From Triglochin maritima (taxonomy: Eukaryota > Streptophyta > Magnoliopsida > Alismatales > Juncaginaceae), in the NCBI GenBank assembly GCA_963682175.1, contig OY821778.1, forward strand, positions 47,406,598-47,470,597: DNA of 64,000 nucleotides, in the 5' to 3' direction. Shown one piece after another: positions 37,506 to 49,859 of this stretch; positions within the stretch are counted from its first letter, which is position 1; every line of letters starts with the position of its first letter. Position numbers and translations under genes: made by a program. The notes below the pieces were generated by a model. The model was not told the origin of the DNA. It saw only the letters and a list, made by a program, of their open reading frames with translations, and made no database searches.

Positions 37506-39025
37506 TGTAGGATCGTGAGGGTCTACAATTCTAATCACTTTTTAGGCTAATTACCCACTTGTTTAACTATCAAAGATGTGCAACGGAATTGAAACAAAAC
37601 AAGCAAGTAAGGAAGAGGATAATGCAAACCACAATGGACTCGAGGGGTTTTACAGAGGTTCGGCCACCGCCTACGTCCCCTCTTGCAAGCTCCACTCGAC
37701 ACTTCGAGCTCCTCTCGCGTCTTTACTATTCATTCTCCGTTCCGGGCAGGGAGAGAACGCCTTTTACAAAACAAGCTCCACGAACACCCTCGTGAGCTTG
37801 ACTTTCTTCTCTTACAATCTGAGAGGAACACTTCAGGCTTTCACCGAAATCCTTGCTTCTTTACAAACGACATCTTGAGTGGAACAACACTCTCTAAACT
37901 TGAGCACACTTGAGTGAGATTAGATTTATGACTAAAGTGTGGAAGGTTTGAGGCTTGGAGTGTTTGGATCTTCTCTCTAATGTATGAGGCAAATATATGT
38001 GGGAGAGTTGTGTTAAAATGTGTTTTACAACTCTATTTATAAGCATTAGAGAGAATATAACCGTTGGGGTTAATTGGGTAGAAGTTTGTGTAAGATACAC
38101 AAAACAGAAACTCGCAGGACCCAATTCTGGATGAATTCGATCGACCGGATCGGGATGTTCGGTCGACCGTTTGACAGTTTTGAACTCAGTTCGGTCGACC
38201 GGTTAAGGAACGGTCGACCGCTCAACGCTATGTCTTAGGTACACTTAAGTGATCGGTTGAACTCCGAATAGGGTTCGGTCGACCGATTTACACTAGACAC
38301 TTTGGAGTTGACAAACAAAGTTCTATTCGGTCGACCAAACCAAGATCTACGGTTGACCGAATTCCAGTAGGAGATTCGGGTTTGTCAAGAGACAGATATT
38401 CGATCGACCGAACAAGGTCCTCGGTCGACCGATACATAAAATGTATTTGGGGTATTTTTGGTTACGAATACGACTGTTGGGTATATACGACAAAACAAAC
38501 GGTCGGAAAATACTTGGGACTCGGTCGACCGAAAACGTCTGAACGGTCGACCGAACTTAGGCAGTTAAACACTAACAGATTAATTGATCACTCGGTCGAC
38601 CGAATGTTGGCAGACTGTTTGTGTTCAGGTTAAGTGTTTTCCGGTCTACGTTTGGGTGATCTATTGAAGTCCAAATTATGTGAAATTTCGTGTGTGACTT
38701 ATATATATTGAAGTCTAAATTATGTGAAATTTCGTGTGTGACTTCTATAGGGAACCTAGTGTATGGTTGAGTAGTTTTTTTAGCTCAAGTATGCTCAATT
38801 ACACAAAGTTCCTAAAGACTCAAAGGAATACAAAATACATGTCTTCAAAAGAACTTAATTACATGTCTTGACTTGTTTTCATTTCTTCCTTGAGTCTTGA
38901 TCACCTGTAGAGGTTAACACAAAGCAATATATATACAATGCAATATGTGTGCTACTCTACATGATCATAAGTAAGATTAGGTTGATTAAATCATCAAAAC
39001 ATAAATTAAGGCCAAAATGCCAACA
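37506..39025 (+). mobile_element. solo LTR, copy 1 (1520 bp)
   Basis: Bounded by TGTAGG and CCAACA with near-identical 5-bp flanks (TGGCC and TTGCC). It matches 51809-53322 over its whole length, so it is a discrete mobile unit. The layout is LTR-like: CTATTTATAAGC, a good TATA box, at about 38030, no ORF of note, and TG..CA ends with a 5-bp duplication. No internal region or partner LTR is present, as expected after LTR-LTR recombination. Lineage is uncertain; a Copia (SIRE-like) origin is a guess from the TTTTACAGAGGTTCGG block near 37649. Confidence 0.85.
38137..38601. repeat. array of GGTCGACC palindromes inside solo LTR copy 1
   Basis: GGTCGACC occurs at least nine times exactly, usually as CGGTCGACCG, with further one-base variants such as GATCGACC and GGTTGACC. 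Spacing is irregular, about 20-100 bases. The spacers are unlike each other, so this is not a simple tandem repeat. Confidence 0.85.
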
Positions 39026-39632
39026 TTGCCGACCAGAGTGACGACTCTAGCAGGTGTGGCATTATGATCACGTGATCAGATCTGTATCGATGACTCGGAA
39101 GTATGTGCGACTTTCAACGAATCTTCATGCTAATGTAGGTGCGAGTGAGGGTGTGTCGCGTACTCTCTGTAAGACCGCATGTGCTGACGGTGGGTGACCT
39201 CGGGTACCATATATAGTTTGTTGAGATTCATGACCTTATGACCCTGGAGCGGGGGAATGTTTGCATGACTTTATGTTTGTCATATGATACTAGTATGATA
39301 GGTCATGCATTGTATTTCATGTATATGTAGGACTTGGCATACAAAATTTCATTATGAAAACTCAGATATTTTATCATGTTTTTTTTCAAGACCTTGATAT
39401 GTAGTGTTCGGGTGGCAACGGAGGATGATAGTACACTCAACCAGATCCTCCAGTTATCTCTTATTATGTCATTTACCACTTTTCGATGTAGTAAAATATT
39501 AAACCTTTTGTAACAGTGTACCATATATATTGATCATTTTTTGAGTAATTTTCCCGATTACATGATTACATGTAATGTGCTTTGAGGTATGTTAAATTTT
39601 CGGTTGTTATACGTGTTTTCAGGGACGTTACA

Positions 39633-41460
39633 GGACTTGGAATTTCAGATGTTTCTTGGATTTGACAAAGCGAAGCAGAGGATTCGTTGTCAACAGTCCC
39701 ATTATTATTGACCAATTACCAAGTCAACTACTTGTCTATCATTGTATAGTATAGTATCGTTTTGGGTAGTTAGGAAATGCCAAACAGTTGCAAATACCAT
39801 CGATTTGATTTGGTGTGTATTCAAACTTCAATTTCAACATTGGAAGGGTATATGGTACCATTCATTCAGTTGGGACCAGCCAGGTGGAAACCAAACCTTA
39901 GAAAATTGTCTAGTTTTGGATGTCTTGGTATGTATTTGCCACTTGCTATACTTGTTACCTGTTTTTTTTAACATGTTATTTGTTTATGTCATTATTTGTG
40001 TATGTGACAGCCACATGGCTGAGCATGAGAGGTCTATATCTAACATAGCTCCACTTCCCTCCAACCAAATCACATTAAATTTTAGTTGGTTAAGAAGAAG
40101 ATGAAGAAACAAGGATGGTGCATGTGCTCTTGTTCAGTACCAGCAGTGGGTTTTGCTTCAAATGCAATTAAGCTGAAGAAATCTGTGTGAATTAATGCAG
40201 TTGTTTTGTGGAACGTATAATAATAATAATATAAAAGAATATTGGCAGCCTGATTGTAGCTGGTGACAACTTCCAAGACAACACCGCCTTTTGACTTCCA
40301 CGACAAACAACTTTCCTCCCTTGAACCAAAAAATATCATTTAAAATAGTTTAACATCTTGTTTAGTTACTTCATAGAGAAAATGGAAGGCCATAAATGAT
40401 GTATGTTGGTACTTGGTAGTCACAACCAAAATAAACGTCTTTTATATAATATAATATAATACACATTCTAACCATGTCATATACCCTCTAATCTAAACTA
40501 TGTTAAAACATATTTATCATCTTAAGCATATCATATATTAGTCAAGGGAATTTTTCTGTTATCGGCAATATTTGATAAGTTTTTCCTATATTTGATAGAC
40601 TAGATACAGGTGGTGGGGAAGACACCTCTATCTGTGTTTTGTTGTGTCCAGAGTTAGAGTGTCCTGTGAAGTGTAAACTAAACTAAAGAGGTTGTTCCGG
40701 CATTGTTCAACATAATATACTGCGTTTGGACCTGCATAGGTGTTAGAGTAGGTGGATGGAGAAGGTGGGCAGTTCCGTTTGTGGGTAAGTTAATTGCATG
40801 ATAAGCAACATATATGATCATCCAAAAAGAACGATGGAATTTTTTTCTACTTAGATAGCCATGTACTTTGTTTGGCGGATCGAATGTGATTTCGAACATT
40901 ATGTTGTTAATTAATCACCTCATTAAGCACAGTAAAAGACCCAAAAAAACACTCGAGATTATGTCTAATAAAGATGAGACGAACTGCGCCTGCTATACCA
41001 GTGAAAACAGGTTGCAGAAATACAGAAATCAATATTATGATGCTTTTCTAACATATTCATGCATGAGTAGTAGTTCGGTTTCCAAATATTTTCAATGCCA
41101 GCCCCATTGGGGGTAAATAATTCATTGGCTTCGCATGACTCATTGGGTGATATGTCGCAAGTACAGGACAAACTCGTAAACATCGATTGCAATCACAACT
41201 ACAATGATCACATCAAATTTTCAGTGCATAGGAACGTCATGGGATCGATTCCAGCAAAACAATTACAACTTACCCATCTCCACTCGAATCCAAACTAAGA
41301 CGAAAAGGGACCTGCCATAGAGCCATGTGGCTACCCTATCTAGACACTCACAAAACCATCAACATCCACTAACTAACATATCCTTCGACGACACCATCAG
41401 GTTAGCATAATCATTCTCTTCATCTGTACATCAAAAATCTTCAAATCTTAAGCCGTATGC
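39633..41460. other. intergenic region left of the minus-strand gene
   Basis: No gene is supported over about 1.8 kb. The last few hundred bases should be 3' UTR of the gene ending at 41461. Short AT runs occur at 40215 and 40445. Confidence 0.4.
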
Positions 41461-44400
41461 TTAGCTAGGGGAGCTTGACGGCTCTTGTTGTTCGTTGTGT
41501 TCCGGTCCTCCAAGGTTGTGACTCTTCTCCACCTCACAACTCTTTCGGATATTTTCTGTGGCAATTGTATAGGCCCCGGGGACAGCTGGTTTACCTGATG
41601 ATGAAGCCAAATCCATCAAATACATGCTATTTGCAACGACACCAACGTCCTGGGAACCAGTATAAAGACCACGACTACCAGTCACCACCATGCCATGCCT
41701 CCTTCCCTTCACAAAAATAAAAAATAAAGCCAAGTAAGTTTAACTATCTTAATGATGGGCATAACATGCAGGTGCAAATAAAATGTTTATGTACCTGAAC
41801 AAACGGGTAATTCTCATTAACAGTGGTCAGTACTGATGGAAGCACCTGCATCAGTTGCGTACTTGGAGGTGCAGATGCGACGAGCATCCGCAATGTTTCT
41901 CTGGCATTCTTTTCCACCACAGACTCGGCCTCTGCAGTTAGAGGGCATACAATCTTTGGCAGCAAAGGTGGAATCGGTGCAGATATAGCAGGACCTGCAC
42001 TGACAAGGTAACCTGGGCCCGATGAGCAAATATCAATGACTGGAATGTGAACAATGGGATCAGACATGAAGGGGTTGAATGTTGGTATTTGCTTCGATGT
42101 CGGCAAAGCAACAAATGAAGGTGGCAAAATGGCTGGCAGATCAAAAGATGGAGGTTTAGATTGCTCAACTGGTGGCCCTGAAGGCAGAAATGAAACTGAG
42201 CCAGCAGCTGATAGCAAGGAGGAGATAGGGGGAAGCTGCAATGATCCAGATACCAGAGATGGAAGAATTGGTGTTGTTGCTGGTTGATGGAAGGACGTGG
42301 AGCAAGGAGGACACCAACAGTAATATGGGGAAATAAGTGGTGGACCTGAGGGAGGAAGTTGAGGAATTGCAATATTGGAGAGTGAGGGATCAGAAGATAC
42401 TGTAGATGAGGTTATAAAGAGTGACTGGGACATTGAAGTGTCAGAGTTGGAATTTTCATCTTCAAGTTTCCCTTCACTGGACAGGGTATTGCTGGCTGGA
42501 AGGACATTAGACAATATTGAAGTGCTAACGGCAAGCATGCTTGCCGTAGATAGACTGATATTGCCATCCCCCCGTAGCCTGAACTTTTCTTTAGCTGCAT
42601 TTCTCATAGATGATAGACTTCTCGAAAGCCCATCCTTGAAGGTGCTTGATTTGGGGCTTAAGCTACCCTGGTAGAAAGGTAGTGCCTTTCCACCTGACTG
42701 AGAAGCATTGAGTCGGGATCGAGAAGACCTCAAAATTGATGCTGAATTCAGGTCAGGTTCCTGAGAAAGGGAGTTACTGGGAGTATGAGATGGATCTGAT
42801 GATGTGGGTAAAGTTTTTGCTGTCGCATTTGCTGATCCGAGGTAGGCTCTGAGATGTCTGGCGAAAGAGTCAAGGCGTGATTCATGTATTCCAGTTAGCT
42901 GAGACAAGGAAGGCCTTTTTTCAAGCAGACTTTTCATCTGTCAAAAAAGAAAAGGCAGAGAAACACTGAGAATCCCAAAAGTAATCAATACACATGCTTT
43001 TTACTTTCTAAATCTCCTACATGAACAAGATTTGATTTTATAAATTATAATAAGCCATATATAAGTCAAGGAAGATGGTATATCGAGTAGTAACCTTGGC
43101 AAGAAGTTGAACTCCAACCAACTTAGACTTCTCCGAGCACCAGAAGTAAGATGTTTGACCATCAGAAAGCTTCAGCAGAAATGATCTACCAGAGTTATCA
43201 GCAGAAATTTCTTCAATAAACACCTCAGAATTGCGAGGGATGACAGTCATTCGCTCGTTACAACCATCATCACCACAAAACAAGATACGCATATCAGAAG
43301 AAGGTACCAGCGTGAGGTTAAGATGTCCCCTGCTCAAGAACAATAGACAATTAGAGTTTAACTTAGGAAGTCAAAGTATACAACACTCAATTAAAAACTG
43401 CAACGTACCAAGCAATTCCTATATGAGATGCAAACTGATACAAACCAGTATTCCTAATTAACTGCATGACCACACCAAATTCAGTACTGCACCTATAAAA
43501 TTACAAACTATCCAAGAAATGCACTACCCACTAAAAGCAAAAGACAACAAGGCTGTAAAACTAACCAAATCAGCCCCACCCCGACAAACAATAAATTCTT
43601 TTCCCTACACCATTGCACATTCTGAAAGCTTAAAGCCTTGAAGTCTATATTACGCTGTTGGCTAAAATGGTAAATCATATCTCATTTACAAACATAAAAG
43701 AAAAAAAATGATATTCATGTTAAAAACTTTCAAGTAATCCATTGTGGGGAGAGAAGAGTAATGTGGTTTAAATGTAGATAACCTTGACCTATGCAATTTA
43801 ATGGAATGAAACTATAACATTAAAAATAATGCAAAAGACATAGTTTGCTATCACCTAAAAAGTAATTTACGTAAATGAAAAGGACATAATTCCAACACAA
43901 GACCATTACAATTTAAAAAAGAAACAATGAGAACATATTATCAGATGCCAAATAACAGGAGAAAACTAGGTAAAATCTGATTTTAGTATACATGCTTGAT
44001 TGATATATAACAGGAACAGAGAGCAACATATTATAACATAAAAGAAACTACCTTTACATCCCCACAATTCAGAGTTCTTAATAGAACATCACACACGCCC
44101 ACTTTACCTACAAGTAAAAAGACATCTTTATTGGGACGATGAACACTGCCACCATTAATAAGCTGAAAAACAGAATCCTGCAACTTCTATAAGCATCTAA
44201 AATTTTATAGGTGTACTTCAGTCCTACCATCAATACAAATTTAAAGATGGTGGGTGGTATGCCAATTGCCAAGCAAACAAAGATGTCCTTAAAAAGATAC
44301 TATTTTGCTACGCAATAAACATAGTTGACTGAAGCAATTGAATTTGGAAACTAAGTAATAGTTAATGCAGCACTGACAACTAACAAGGAAAATTTGCTTT

Positions 44401-45455
44401 TGTGATCTATGAAAGCTGATTGAGAGTTCTACTTCAGAGGTTCAAAGAATTGTAAAATGGAAAGTTACTAATATTTGTAGAAGTGGTATCACAGTAAGAA
44501 TCTTAACTTTGGGGTGGGGGGAGGCAACAGCATCACATAATGTCATGCTGAAATTAGCCTACACCAGAGCTGCTGTAAGTAACTTTAGTCGTTACTTAGG
44601 AAGAATCTCATATTCTGCATAAGAAAATATACATCTGGGAAGAACGAATACCCTTTGCTGGTTTGTATAGGTAAGTAAACCATGTAAGTTGCACAGGCCG
44701 AAGTGCAAGAGAAACAGAAGCATATATTCGATTTTATGCGTAAAGAACCATAGTAATCAAGTAAAACCTTCCAGGATGAAGACTGAAAGGAATAAAGATG
44801 ATATATGGAGTGGTGTGGTAGGATGGAGAAGCTAACACTAACACTAACACTAACACTAACACTAACACTAGAAGACCAAATTGAAATAGAGAGTAAAAGC
44901 AGGCAAGCAAGCAAGCAGATATAGAGAAAGAGAAGTGGTGGTATAAGAAGAATAGAAAAGTGATAGATAGCGCAAGAAGCAACCTTATATGGGTAGGGCA
45001 GAGAAGGGAGCCTTGCTTCCTGATCTTCCCCACACGGATGGAAACCAATGGCACGCACAAACACCTCACCAGCATCCCAACTTCCGATACTTCAAAATGC
45101 TGTCACAAACCAAATCAAATATCGTTCGTCGGTTGGTTATACATATATATTAGAACAACAACAATAAGAACAAATCCACACCACACAAACAAACAAAAAA
45201 GAAATCCACACAAAAAGAAACCTGGGTGAGCCGTGACATGAGATGGTCCTCGCCGGCAGCGGAGGGGCCTCTAAGCTTGAGTATGGGTTTCAACCTCTCA
45301 TCGGCCCGACACGCGCCGATAACGTGCAGATCCAGCGCACGGAGCCATCTTAGGATGTCGTTGTCGGCGTGGAGGAGCAGATCATCCCCGTCTGCGAGAG
45401 GAGTCTCTCTGTCGACGATCTGGTCGGGATCTTCGTGGTTCGTCATCAACAACAA
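41461..45455 (-). CDS. conserved plant protein of unknown function with Pru/PH-like segment
   Basis: Five exons on the minus strand, 45455-45222, 45099-44984, 43329-43095, 42937-41795 and 41706-41461, join in phase to give about 657 aa. I recognise it as a conserved plant protein but cannot name it. Residues about 118-190 (from GHLNLTLVP through EVFIEEISADNSGRSFLLKL to SYFWCSEKS) read like a PH-fold of the Pru type found in the proteasome ubiquitin receptor RPN13. This is inference from pattern only. It is followed by KRPSLSQLTGIHESRLDSFA, then a long Ser/Pro-rich, probably disordered region (residues about 230-500), and a short helical piece before residue 576. The start could be the Met at 45455 or the one at 45446. 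A 1654-base intron 2 holds no gene. Confidence 0.75.
44833..44872. repeat. CTAACA hexamer run
   Basis: About six to seven copies of ACTAAC/CTAACA in tandem, inside intron 2 of the minus-strand gene. It is not the plant telomere repeat. Confidence 0.9.
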
Positions 45456-46963
45456 ATCTTATTTTTCGAATCGAGATCAACGCTACGACGATTGGAATTG
45501 GAATTGCCCCAATCGCGACCAAATCAAACCACACCACAAATTACTGGAGAAAGAAAGAAAGAAGACACGGACTTGAAACAAGTTTGTTAATTAGTATTTT
45601 CTAAGGCGGTTTGGGATCCGTGTTATCAATGGGGGCCCATTTTAAGCCCTGCCTGGCTGGCTGGCTGGTTAATGGTTATTGGTTATGTACTTATGTACCA
45701 CCACCACCGCCACCACCACCACCGCCACCTTTTCGTCCACGTCGGAACCAAGCAAAGGGCCAACGAGCGTTGAAATACTACGCCTATCTTATCTTATCTT
45801 GTCCCGTGTGTTGTGTGTGGCCGTAGATATTATTATTATTATTATTATTATTATTCCATTCTGTCCCTCTCACAAGACAAGATAGATATTTTTACAAGAT
45901 TTGTTGCAAAACTTTGACTTAAAATAATACAAACTCAAAAATATTGATCATATGTTTGTTATCTTAACTCAAAAGAACAAAACAAAACAAAACAAACACG
46001 ATGACCATTTGGGTACAGAAATAGGAACTTCTGTTTTAGATGTGTGTTTTTTTTCTTTTCTTTCTTATTAATAGTTGTGGATGAGTGAGTGACCTAACCT
46101 AGTTTACAGACTTACAGGAATCAGAAGAATCAGAAGCAAACACATGAATGCATCCATGATGAGTGAATGAGTGGTGTTCAGGAATTTGTTCCTTCATGCA
46201 AGCAACCTCACTCCTCTTCATCTCTCTTAAATAATCAATCACCAACCAAACCAATCTCTCCACATCTTTACGGAATAAACTTTCCATTAGGTACACATAC
46301 TTGTTGAACCTATAATTAATACATATTAAATAAACACATCATGTGCCTATCATCTTCTTGTCAAAAATTGTTTGTTTTTATCAAAAAAAAGTTAGAAAAA
46401 TGATTTCATCTTGCATGATAATGCCTATATGCCTAGGTATTTCTTCTGTCATTTTTTTCGATATATGCCTATATGGTGAAGGCCGATAGACAATAATTAC
46501 ATATGAATTCGTAAACAAGATATGAGACATCTAGAGGCAAGCATACTACCACATGCAACCACACTACGAGTCTAAGATAGAAGATATAATACTGACTTGC
46601 ACATGAAACTTGCAGTAGCTGCATTGCTAAATCAGAATCATTTCTTGTACACCAAATGAGAAAATGGAAAATAGGACATGATAATGACCAACAATAAAAT
46701 GTCAAGTTGTATAGATACAACAAAACATAATTTCAACATAACACAGTAGACACCATTGTGCAAACTCTCGTTGAGCTCCTGGAGTTTACTTTCCCTTTTT
46801 CCATTCAATATTTAATTACTATTTTTATTACTGTTATTATTATTATTATCTATTACTGTTTTTATTTATTATCTATTTTTATTATGATCTAGCTTATTAC
46901 TATTTTTATTATTATCTATTTTCGACGGTTCACATTTCGATACATCTCATTGTAGTTACTTAC
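45456..46963. other. intergenic region between the minus-strand gene and the old Copia element
   Basis: Simple repeats only: CCACCACCGCCACC from 45699 to 45729, ATT trinucleotides at 45828-45855, and TTATTATT tracts at 46825-46920. No 5' LTR of the downstream Copia element is recognisable here. Confidence 0.5.
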
Positions 46964-47998
46964 ATGGAAAACCTTACCAAGCTTGAATTTGCTGTTCTTG
47001 ATATTTCGGGAAAGAATTATCTCCCTTGGACCCTCGATGCTGAGATTCATCTCACAACAAACAATCTTGGAGAAACAATCAAAGAAGCAAATAAGGCATC
47101 CCCGCAGGAGCGTGTCAAAGCAATGACTTTTCTCCGACATCACCTTCATGAGGGCCTAAAAGCTGAATATATAACGGTCAAAGATCCGTTAGAACTATGG
47201 AAAAATCTAAAAGAAATGTATGACCACCAAAAACAAGTGATTCTCACAAAAACTCGCTATGAATGGATACATTTGAGATTACAATATTTTAAATTTGTAA
47301 GCGAGTATAATTCAGCAATATTTCAGATCACATCCGAACTTAAATTGTGTGGAGAAACAATTACTGATAATGATATGTTAGAGAAAACATTCTCTACATT
47401 TCATACCTCGAATATGCTCCTACAACAACAATATCGAGAGCGTGGTTTTAAGAGATATTCTGAACTAATATCATGTCTTTTAGTTACCGAGCAAAATAAT
47501 GAACTCTTGATGAAAAATCATCAATCTCGACCCACCGGTTCTGTTCCATTCCCTGAAGTGAATGAGGTTAATCATGGACACAAACGTGAGTCATTCCCTA
47601 AAACGAATGTGACGTCGTTTAACCACAAACGTGGACGTGGGCAACACCAAGGGCGTGGTCGTGGACGTGGTCGTAATAATCGTGGTGGTCATGATTTCAA
47701 AGCAAATAATAATGGGAGAAATGCTTAAGGGAAATGGAATGCAACCAAGGAAATCTGAAAATGCTTGCTTCAAATGTGGCATGACAAATCATTGGTCGCG
47801 TATATGTCGTACGCCCAAACATCTTGTTGAGCTCTATCAAGCATCACTCAAGAAGAGAGAAAGTGCTGAAATGAACTTTATTGAGAATAATCAACATGGA
47901 ATGCTCATGTATACACACTTGGATGTTTCTGATTTTCTTCTAAATGATGAAAATACCGAAACATTTACCGATAATGGAAATGTCCACCATAATATGTA
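46964..47998 (+). pseudogene. Copia gag, frameshifted before the zinc knuckle
   Basis: The first frame (46964-47728) starts MENLTKLEFAVLDISGKNYL and runs to an RGRGRGRGRNNRGG-rich tail. The CCHC knuckle (CFKCGMTNHWSRIC at about 47766-47807) is in another frame that is open to 47999, so a frameshift lies near 47710-47730. Both parts are typical of one widespread plant Copia family. Confidence 0.85.
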
Positions 47999-48198
47999 GT
48001 TTTTCTTATTGTTTGATTTCCGTTCACCTAGAATTTTGGTCTTTTATCTTCCTATATATGTAATGCTTGAACCTTGAATATTTGCTTTCAACTTTATCAA
48101 TATTTAAGTCTTTTAACTCTAACTCTTATATAATATACTACTACGATAAAATCAAATTTATTATATTTTTCTTTTGTTTCATGTAGAAAGACAAAGAT

Positions 48199-49823
48199 AT
48201 GACTAATGGTATACCAAATGATGGAGACCAATGTCTAGTAGACAGTGGAACAACAAACACCATCTTGAAAAGTACAAAATACTTTTCCCAATTACGTTTA
48301 GCAAAAACAAATGTCAACACAATTTCTGACACTAGCAATTTGATTGAAGGCTCCAGAAGAGCTTGTGTTTTGTTAACTAACAATACAAAATTGATAATAA
48401 GTGATGCTCTATACTCTAGTAGATCCAGAAGAAATCTACTAAGTTTTAAGGATATACGTCTTAATGGTTATCACATTGAAACTGTGAACGAAGATAATAT
48501 TGAGTATCTCCACATTACATCTAATGTGTCTGGCCAGAAAATTGTGTTGGAAAAAAAATGCAAGCTCTCTCTTATGGGTTATATAGCACATTCATAAATC
48601 CTATTGAATCAAATATGATCACTAATCAGAAGTTAGTCGATCCAAATTTTGAAACTTGGCATGACATATTGGGTCACCCAGGTGCCATAATGATGCGAAG
48701 AATTATTGAAAATTCAAGTGGGCACACAATGAGGAACTTGAAGATTCATTCGTCAAAGAATTTCTCATGTGCAGCATGCTCCCTTGGAAAAATGATAATA
48801 AGGTCTTCCACAAATAAAATTGAAAATGAAATGCCTACATTTTTAGAACGAATTCAAGGAGATATTTGTGGACCCATTACTCCTCCGTGTGGACTATTTC
48901 GTTACTTTATGGTATTGATAGATGCATCAACCCGATGGTCACACGTTTGCCTTTTATCAACTCGAAATGTCACATTTGCTAGACTTCTAGCAGAATTAAT
49001 TAAATTGAGAGCACATTTCCCAGATTATCCAATTAAGAAAATTCGACTTGACAATGCTGAAGAATTTACATCCCAAACGTTTAGCGATTATTGCATGTCT
49101 GTTGGGATCACAATTGAGCATCTTGTAGCTCATGTCCATACAAAAAATGGTCTAGCTGAATCCTTGATTAAGAGATTACAATTAATTGCTAGACCATTGG
49201 TAATGAGATCTAAATTACCATCATCTGCCTGGGGACATGTCATTTTACATGCTGCTGCACTTATAAGAATAAGACCAACTGCTTATCATAAATACTCCCT
49301 TTGACAATTGGTCTCCGGTAGAGAACAAAATTTGTCTCATCTAAAGGTTTTTGGTTGTGCCATTTATGTGTCAATTGCACCACCACAACGTACAAAGATG
49401 GGACCTCAAAGAAGATTGGGAATATATATTGGCTTTGAATCTCCATCAATCATAAAATATTTAGAGCCGTTAACCAGCGATATTTTCATAGCACGATTTG
49501 CTGATTGTCAATTCAATGAGAATGAATTCTCAATCTTAGGGGGAGAAAAACAAAAATTAGAAAACAAAGAAGTGACTTGGAATGCATCATCAATTCCAGA
49601 CCCTCGAACATGTCAATGTGAATTTGAAGTTCAAAAGATTATACATTTACAAAGAATTGCAAATGTGTTGCCTGATGCATCCACTGATACTAAAAGAGTC
49701 ACAAAGTCGCATATACCAGCTCTAAATGCACCTGCTTGGATTGATATTCCTAATGTTACAAATGAATATATTATACGTCGAAAACGTGGAAGACCAATCA
49801 GTTCCAAAGATGCAAATCCATGA
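48199..49823 (+). pseudogene. Copia protease and integrase remnant
   Basis: The protease-like VDSGTTNT begins near 48238. The frame shifts at an A-run near 48550. The new frame continues with a pre-integrase WHDILGHPG and an integrase core (GDICGP, LIDASTRW, RLDNAEEF, then KNGLAESL). Stops occur at 49302-49304 and 49821-49823; the second is an Arg CGA changed to TGA, if the family consensus is as I recall. Confidence 0.82.
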
Positions 49824-49859
49824 AAAAAGAAAGAGCAAAATAACGCAGTTGGTGATTGA

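Larger units (their letters stand above)
35964..39632 (-). mobile_element. Gypsy-like LTR remnant interrupted by a solo LTR
   Basis: On the minus strand the sequence from 39632 starts TGTAACGTCCCTG, a typical start of plant Gypsy (Tekay-like) LTRs, and a CCAACA end occurs at 35964. With the inner insertion removed the LTR would be about 2.1 kb. The flanks show no target duplication, so the outer limits are approximate. The sequence resumes smoothly across the insertion at 37505/39031. I find no coding region. The element type is inferred from the terminal motif and general look only. Confidence 0.45.

Noticed and set aside
37559..37913. Overlapping ORFs in three frames near 37.6-37.9 kb
   Set aside because: They lie inside the solo LTR and the related copy near 51.9-52.3 kb does not keep the same reading frames.
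38137..38601. GGTCGACC array as a CRISPR or satellite array
   Set aside because: The repeat is only 8-10 bases, spacing is irregular, and the sequence is a eukaryotic solo LTR.
44833..44872. CTAACA run as an interstitial telomere
   Set aside because: The unit is not TTTAGGG/CCCTAAA and the run is short.
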